This document shows positions 7,691 through 10,094 of a stretch of 10,094 nucleotides of DNA, piece after piece. The notes under the pieces were generated by a model that saw only the letters and a program-made list of their open reading frames with translations, made no database searches and was not told the DNA's origin. How positions within the stretch are numbered: the stretch's first letter is position 1; each line of letters begins with the position of its first letter. The DNA is from Gammaproteobacteria bacterium (lineage in GTDB: Bacteria; Pseudomonadota; Gammaproteobacteria; Pseudomonadales; UBA7434). Location of the stretch: contig JAJRPK010000135.1 of the NCBI GenBank assembly GCA_024280785.1, positions 1 to 10,094 of the forward strand, written 5' to 3'. The position numbers were made by a program, and so were the translations under genes.

Positions 7691-8161
7691 TTATAGATTA
7701 GCTGCAAGCTTATCGACAATGCTGCGATGAGCATTTTCGTCAATAGAGGCTTCCAGGATTTTTTCGGCACCCGCCAACGCCAGCGAAGCCACTTTTGCTC
7801 TCAACTGTTCTTTAGCGCGGTTAACCTCTTGATCAATATCAGCTTGCGCAGCTTCCTTTAAACGCTGACCCTCCGATACGGCTTGTTCTTTTGCTTCATC
7901 AACAATTTGCGAGGCTCGCTTATTCGCCTGCTCCAGAATTTGAGCGGCCTGCGTTTTAGCTTCCGTCAATTGCTCGGCAACTTCTAGGTGTGCTTTTTCA
8001 AGATCTTCACCCGCTTGTTCTGCGGCATTCAATCCATCAGCAATCAGTTTTTGACGTTCTTCCATGGCCTCAGTGATAGGCGGCCATATGAACGACTTGC
8101 AAAACCATACGAACATGGCAAAGCTAATCAACTGTGCAAGCAATGTGAGATTAATATTCAC
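7691..8161 (-). CDS. atpF: ATP synthase Fo subunit b (peripheral stalk), GTG start
   Basis: Subunit b dimerises to form the peripheral stalk that holds F1 against rotor torque. Its 156 residues equal E. coli AtpF. A single N-terminal membrane helix spans about residues 4-26, rich in Leu, Phe and Trp. A long, highly charged Ala/Glu/Lys/Gln-rich helix (about 32-125) is typical of the b coiled coil, with EQANKRASQIVDEAKEQA as the best-conserved stretch. The delta-binding C-terminus contains LALAGAEKILEASID. The start is GTG (8159-8161), with AAGGG 7 nt ahead. This start gives the MNINLTLLAQ N-terminus that aligns with E. coli MNLNATILGQ, and no upstream in-frame ATG was seen nearby. It follows the unusually long 198-nt spacer after atpE. 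Confidence 0.97.
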   Translation of the reverse strand: MNINLTLLAQLISFAMFVWFCKSFIWPPITEAMEERQKLIADGLNAAEQAGEDLEKAHLEVAEQLTEAKTQAAQILEQANKRASQIVDEAKEQAVSEGQRLKEAAQADIDQEVNRAKEQLRAKVASLALAGAEKILEASIDENAHRSIVDKLAANL

Positions 8162-8168
8162 TGCAATA

Positions 8169-8173
8169 CCCTT
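8169..8173 (-). promoter_or_regulatory. Ribosome binding site supporting the GTG start of atpF
   Basis: AAGGG on the minus strand sits 7 nt before GTG 8159-8161. It supports a non-ATG start that gives exactly the family length of 156 residues. Confidence 0.7.
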
Positions 8174-8225
8174 TTCTACTTGGTAACGACCTTTGCAAAA
8201 TATCGGTGGTAGCTATACCAATTAT

Positions 8226-8249
8226 AATTACTATAACAATTACTATAAC
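8226..8249. repeat. Perfect tandem duplication of a 12-bp unit
   Basis: The plus-strand unit AATTACTATAAC occurs twice head to tail (8226-8237 and 8238-8249) without a mismatch. The bases before (TATACCAATTAT) and after (TACACCAACTAT) are only loosely similar. It lies in the spacer between atpE and atpF and does not affect either reading frame. Confidence 0.9.
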
Positions 8250-8298
8250 TACACCAACTATTGCGCTTCTGTCGTTTGGTTAAGTTTTTACGCTTGTT

Positions 8299-8331
8299 CT
8301 CGATCTACATTAAAAATAAAAATAGATTGAG
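8299..8331. repeat. Inverted repeat with A/T-rich loop in the atpE-atpF spacer
   Basis: CTCGATCTA (8299-8307) faces TAGATTGAG (8323-8331) across 15 nt. Eight of nine positions pair; the ninth is G-T on the plus strand and A-C in the minus-strand transcript. A second possible pairing, TTGCGCT (8261-8267) with AGCGCAA (8330-8336), shares its right arm, so the two stems would compete. Stability was not calculated. Confidence 0.5.
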
Positions 8332-8345
8332 CGCAACATTAAAAA
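8307..8345. repeat. 10-bp direct repeat in the atpE-atpF spacer
   Basis: The plus-strand word ACATTAAAAA occurs exactly at 8307-8316 and 8336-8345, 29 bp apart. Being short and A-rich it could be chance. It is listed because it sits beside the tandem and inverted repeats of the same spacer. Confidence 0.5.
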
Positions 8346-8359
8346 CAGATAAACAACTT

Positions 8360-8587
8360 TTACAGCGCGAAAAGAATGTAGAAACCAATACCAACACCGA
8401 TCATAGGCACCGCATCAACAAGACCCATCATGATAAAAAACTGTGTACGTAACATTGGAATCAGTTCTGGCTGTCGAGCGGCACCTTCTAAAAACTTGCT
8501 GCCTAATATACCCACACCAACGGCGGCGCCAATCGCACCTAAACCCATGATAAGTGCACCTGCTAAAGTTATAATTGCTGCTTCCAT
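8360..8587 (-). CDS. atpE: ATP synthase Fo subunit c (c-ring proteolipid)
   Basis: Subunit c forms the membrane ring whose carboxylate is protonated and released as the rotor turns. It has 75 residues, slightly under the 79 of E. coli because the N-terminus is shorter. Two membrane hairpin helices are seen. The first (about 5-33) has the glycine-rich GAIGAAVGVGILG pattern; the polar loop ARQPE (37-41) contacts gamma/epsilon; the second (about 48-73) carries the essential Asp58 in GLVDAVPMIG. The carboxylate is Asp, and I see no sodium-type ligand set, so proton coupling is expected. Start ATG 8585-8587 has a strong GGAG site 6 nt ahead in an A/U-rich leader, as expected for the subunit needed in most copies. 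The 198-nt spacer after it is unusual. Confidence 0.98.
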   Translation of the reverse strand: MEAAIITLAGALIMGLGAIGAAVGVGILGSKFLEGAARQPELIPMLRTQFFIMMGLVDAVPMIGVGIGFYILFAL

Positions 8588-8620
8588 TGTTTTCTCCGAT
8601 AAAAATTTAAATGGTTCTGA
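8588..8620 (-). promoter_or_regulatory. Strong, A/U-rich translation initiation region of atpE
   Basis: The minus-strand leader just before atpE is poor in G and C apart from a CGGAGA Shine-Dalgarno, whose GGAG core at 8594-8597 is 6 nt from the ATG. Upstream is a T-rich stretch. In E. coli the atpE leader is a known strong translation start that raises c-subunit yield. The same role here is an inference from composition. Confidence 0.5.
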
Positions 8621-8672
8621 ACTGAATGATTAAAATAACTACTCGCTTTTTAAAAAAATTTAACTTCGTTGA

Positions 8673-9542
8673 TTAATGTTTATCGTAAGCCATCGCGATA
8701 TACACTATGGTCAAAATAGAAAAGATAAAAGCTTGTAACGTAATGATAAGAATATGGAATATTGCCCAAGGCACCGAGAGCACCCACTGAATGTAAAAAG
8801 GCAATAAGCTGATAATAATAAAGACCATCTCTCCGGCATACATGTTGCCAAAAAGACGCAGGGCTAAAGAAATAGGTTTGGCGATAAGGCCAACTAATTC
8901 AAGAAATAAATTAAACGGTAATGCCCACTTAGGTAACGGCTGAAAGGCTAACTCTGCCGCAAACCCTCCGATGCCTTTTTGTTTAATGCTGTAGTACAAA
9001 ATAAGAATGAAAACACCAATCGCCATCCCCGCTGTCGCATTAACGTCGGTCGAAGGCACTACCCGCATGTAGTGAATACCCATTAGCTTGGCTAACTCGG
9101 GAATCCAATCTACCGGTACCAAATCCATCAGGTTTTGCAAAAAGACCCAACAAAAAACTGTTAATCCAAGTGGAGCCACCCAGGGATTTTTATGGTGAAA
9201 AATACTTTTCACATTATCATCGATAAAATCGATAACGATTTCTACAAAATTTTGGAAGCCTCCTGGTACACCGACTGTTGCACCTTTAGCCGCTCTGGCA
9301 AACGACCAACAAAATAAAATTCCTAAGAATATAGACCAACCCATGGTGTCGACATGAATAGCCATAAACCCCATATCGGAAGCTTCTTGAGCAGAATGCG
9401 CCATTGTCCACTGCGCTTGCTCTAAAACATGAGTATGACCTTCGGCATCAACGCGCACATAGTCGGCGGGAAGTTTGCCATATGTCAGATTAGTAAGGTG
9501 ATGGGATATATATTCCCCAGTAGTTATTGTCTCGCCGGCCAT
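8673..9542 (-). CDS. atpB: ATP synthase Fo subunit a (proton channel)
   Basis: Subunit a provides the two proton half-channels beside the c-ring. It has 289 residues, against 271 in E. coli; the extra length is mainly in the soluble N-terminal stretch (about 20-65). Hydrophobic segments lie near 68-88, 122-145, 168-186, 205-230, 235-257 and 258-285. The essential arginine is Arg229 in LALRLFGNMYAGE. Other family signatures are GVPGGFQ (91-97), FLQNLMDLVPVD (134-145), VVPSTDVN (161-168) and PWAIFHILIITLQAFIF (258-274). Start ATG 9540-9542 gives a plausible N-terminus containing YISHHLTNL, like E. coli YIGHHLNNL, but its ribosome site is weak. It lies 75 nt after atpI and 85 nt before atpE. Confidence 0.98.
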   Translation of the reverse strand: MAGETITTGEYISHHLTNLTYGKLPADYVRVDAEGHTHVLEQAQWTMAHSAQEASDMGFMAIHVDTMGWSIFLGILFCWSFARAAKGATVGVPGGFQNFVEIVIDFIDDNVKSIFHHKNPWVAPLGLTVFCWVFLQNLMDLVPVDWIPELAKLMGIHYMRVVPSTDVNATAGMAIGVFILILYYSIKQKGIGGFAAELAFQPLPKWALPFNLFLELVGLIAKPISLALRLFGNMYAGEMVFIIISLLPFYIQWVLSVPWAIFHILIITLQAFIFSILTIVYIAMAYDKH

Positions 9543-9598
9543 ACTCTATTTATTTCTCTCTTGACTGATCGGCTTTAAATAAACCGACAAATTCTATC

Positions 9599-9622
9599 TA
9601 TTTCAAACATCCGTATTTCAAA
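9599..9622. repeat. 9-bp direct repeat spanning the atpI stop codon
   Basis: The plus-strand word TATTTCAAA occurs exactly at 9599-9607 and 9614-9622, a 15-bp period. The right copy overlaps the atpI stop codon. On the minus strand each copy contains TTGAAA, a 5-of-6 match to a -35 box, and a TAGAAT follows the left copy closely. Confidence 0.5.
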
Positions 9623-10019
9623 TATCATCGGCTTTAACGATATAGGCCGTACATCCGACACCAAACAAACTTATGAGCGTAAACGTCAACAAAACTGTCA
9701 ATTTGTCGAGATGGCTTCCAAAGCGAAAGATCAAGGCTAAAGCCAATGCTATTAGCATGAACCTTCCAATCGCAGCCTGATAAACATCGGCTAATAAGCG
9801 CTGAGCACTCACCTCTTCCGTTTTATGCAAAAAAGAGCGCCAATTAAAGTAAAGCAGTGACCCCATCGCGACAAAACCACCTACCGCCGCACCATAAATA
9901 CTCTGTGCAAGCCAATCGTTATACCAACCAAACCCTAGCGACACAGTTATTGTCGCTATTAGTTGCAAAAAGACTAACTGGAGCAAAGGAGGTTTTTGTT
10001 TGCCAGCTGAATTAACCAT
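9618..10019 (-). CDS. atpI: ATP synthase accessory protein AtpI
   Basis: AtpI is a small membrane protein encoded first in many atp operons. It is thought to help c-ring assembly or stability and is not part of the finished enzyme. It has 133 residues, against about 126 in E. coli. Four hydrophobic segments are visible (about 12-30, 34-57, 86-105 and 108-128), separated by a charged middle loop, HKTEEVSAQRLLADVYQ (about 65-81). Recognition rests on this topology, the size and its place just before atpB; sequence conservation in the family is low. Start ATG 10017-10019 has no clear Shine-Dalgarno. It ends in TGA, unlike its neighbours, which use TAA. Confidence 0.9.
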   Translation of the reverse strand: MVNSAGKQKPPLLQLVFLQLIATITVSLGFGWYNDWLAQSIYGAAVGGFVAMGSLLYFNWRSFLHKTEEVSAQRLLADVYQAAIGRFMLIALALALIFRFGSHLDKLTVLLTFTLISLFGVGCTAYIVKADDI

Positions 10020-10094
10020 GAGTGAATGCAGCCGACTGTCTATTAATTAATCGTGTGTTTGACGAAAATAGACGTGTTAATGCCTATACAAACA
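10020..10094 (-). other. Upstream region of the atp operon (incomplete)
   Basis: These 75 nt precede atpI. They are AT-rich, with TTAATTAAT on both strands around 10042-10050, but I found no -35/-10 pair with acceptable matches and spacing. The operon promoter is probably further right, outside the window. Confidence 0.5.

Larger units (their letters stand above)
8162..8359 (-). other. Long AT-rich atpE-atpF spacer with repeats
   Basis: This 198-nt gap is more than twice any other spacer in the atp operon. It encodes no convincing protein; the longest ATG frame noticed on the minus strand is about nine codons and lacks a ribosome site. It holds a perfect 12-bp tandem duplication (8226-8249), a 10-bp direct repeat (8307-8316 and 8336-8345) and overlapping inverted repeats (8261-8336). 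No U-run terminator follows a GC stem here. It may affect processing or relative stability of atpE mRNA, but that is inference. Confidence 0.6.

Noticed and set aside
7564..7770. Minus-strand frame of 68 codons overlapping the atpF end and atpH start
   Set aside because: It overlaps two well-supported genes in another frame and has no recognisable sequence.
9543..9598. Small hairpin (TCGG...CCGA) before atpB
   Set aside because: Only about four GC-rich pairs, with a bulge and an AT-rich interior; too weak to call without a folding calculation.
10020..10094. TTAATTAAT as the -10 box of the atp promoter
   Set aside because: Matches to TATAAT are at most three of six in any register and no -35 partner is visible.
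1..10094. Search for an undescribed multi-gene system, mobile element, CRISPR array, tRNA or rRNA
   Set aside because: All but spacers of at most 198 nt is occupied by eleven well-known housekeeping genes in the standard order; no transposase, terminal inverted repeat, spaced repeat array or cloverleaf was seen.

Overview
The window is a housekeeping chromosomal segment of a gammaproteobacterium. Every recognisable gene is on the minus strand, so transcription runs from right to left. Read in that direction it holds the complete F-type ATP synthase operon, atpI-atpB-atpE-atpF-atpH-atpA-atpG-atpD-atpC. Next comes a strong intrinsic terminator, then glmU and the first 370 codons of glmS, which runs off the left edge. 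The order atpIBEFHAGDC-glmU-glmS is the one known from Escherichia coli and many other Gammaproteobacteria. The proteins resemble E. coli ones closely in length and motifs. Base composition looks moderate (about mid-40s % GC by eye, not computed) with AT-rich spacers. A free-living, possibly marine gammaproteobacterium outside the Enterobacterales is the best guess, but the lineage is an inference.

Layout from the right: positions 10020-10094 hold the atpI leader, with no promoter I can defend. Positions 7691-10019 encode AtpI and the membrane sector Fo (a, c, b). Positions 2655-7669 encode the F1 sector (delta, alpha, gamma, beta, epsilon). Spacers inside the operon are 21-90 nt, except for 198 nt between atpE and atpF. 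That spacer is AT-rich and holds a perfect 12-bp tandem duplication, a 10-bp direct repeat and inverted repeats. The atpC-glmU gap (2528-2654) holds the terminator, a candidate glmU promoter and a tiny upstream reading frame that overlaps the apparent TTG start of glmU. glmU and glmS are 51 nt apart and probably co-transcribed.

Functionally, the atp genes build the rotary proton-driven ATP synthase. The c-ring and subunit a form the proton path, b and delta the stator, gamma and epsilon the rotor stalk, and alpha3beta3 the catalytic head. GlmS makes glucosamine-6-phosphate, and GlmU turns glucosamine-1-phosphate into UDP-GlcNAc for peptidoglycan and lipopolysaccharide; GlmM, the mutase between them, is not in this window.

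I found no mobile element, CRISPR array, RNA gene or undescribed multi-gene system. What deserves a second look is small: the atpE-atpF spacer, the glmU start arrangement, a Thr-to-Ile change in the AtpA P-loop, a lineage-marking loop in AtpD and repeats before atpB.
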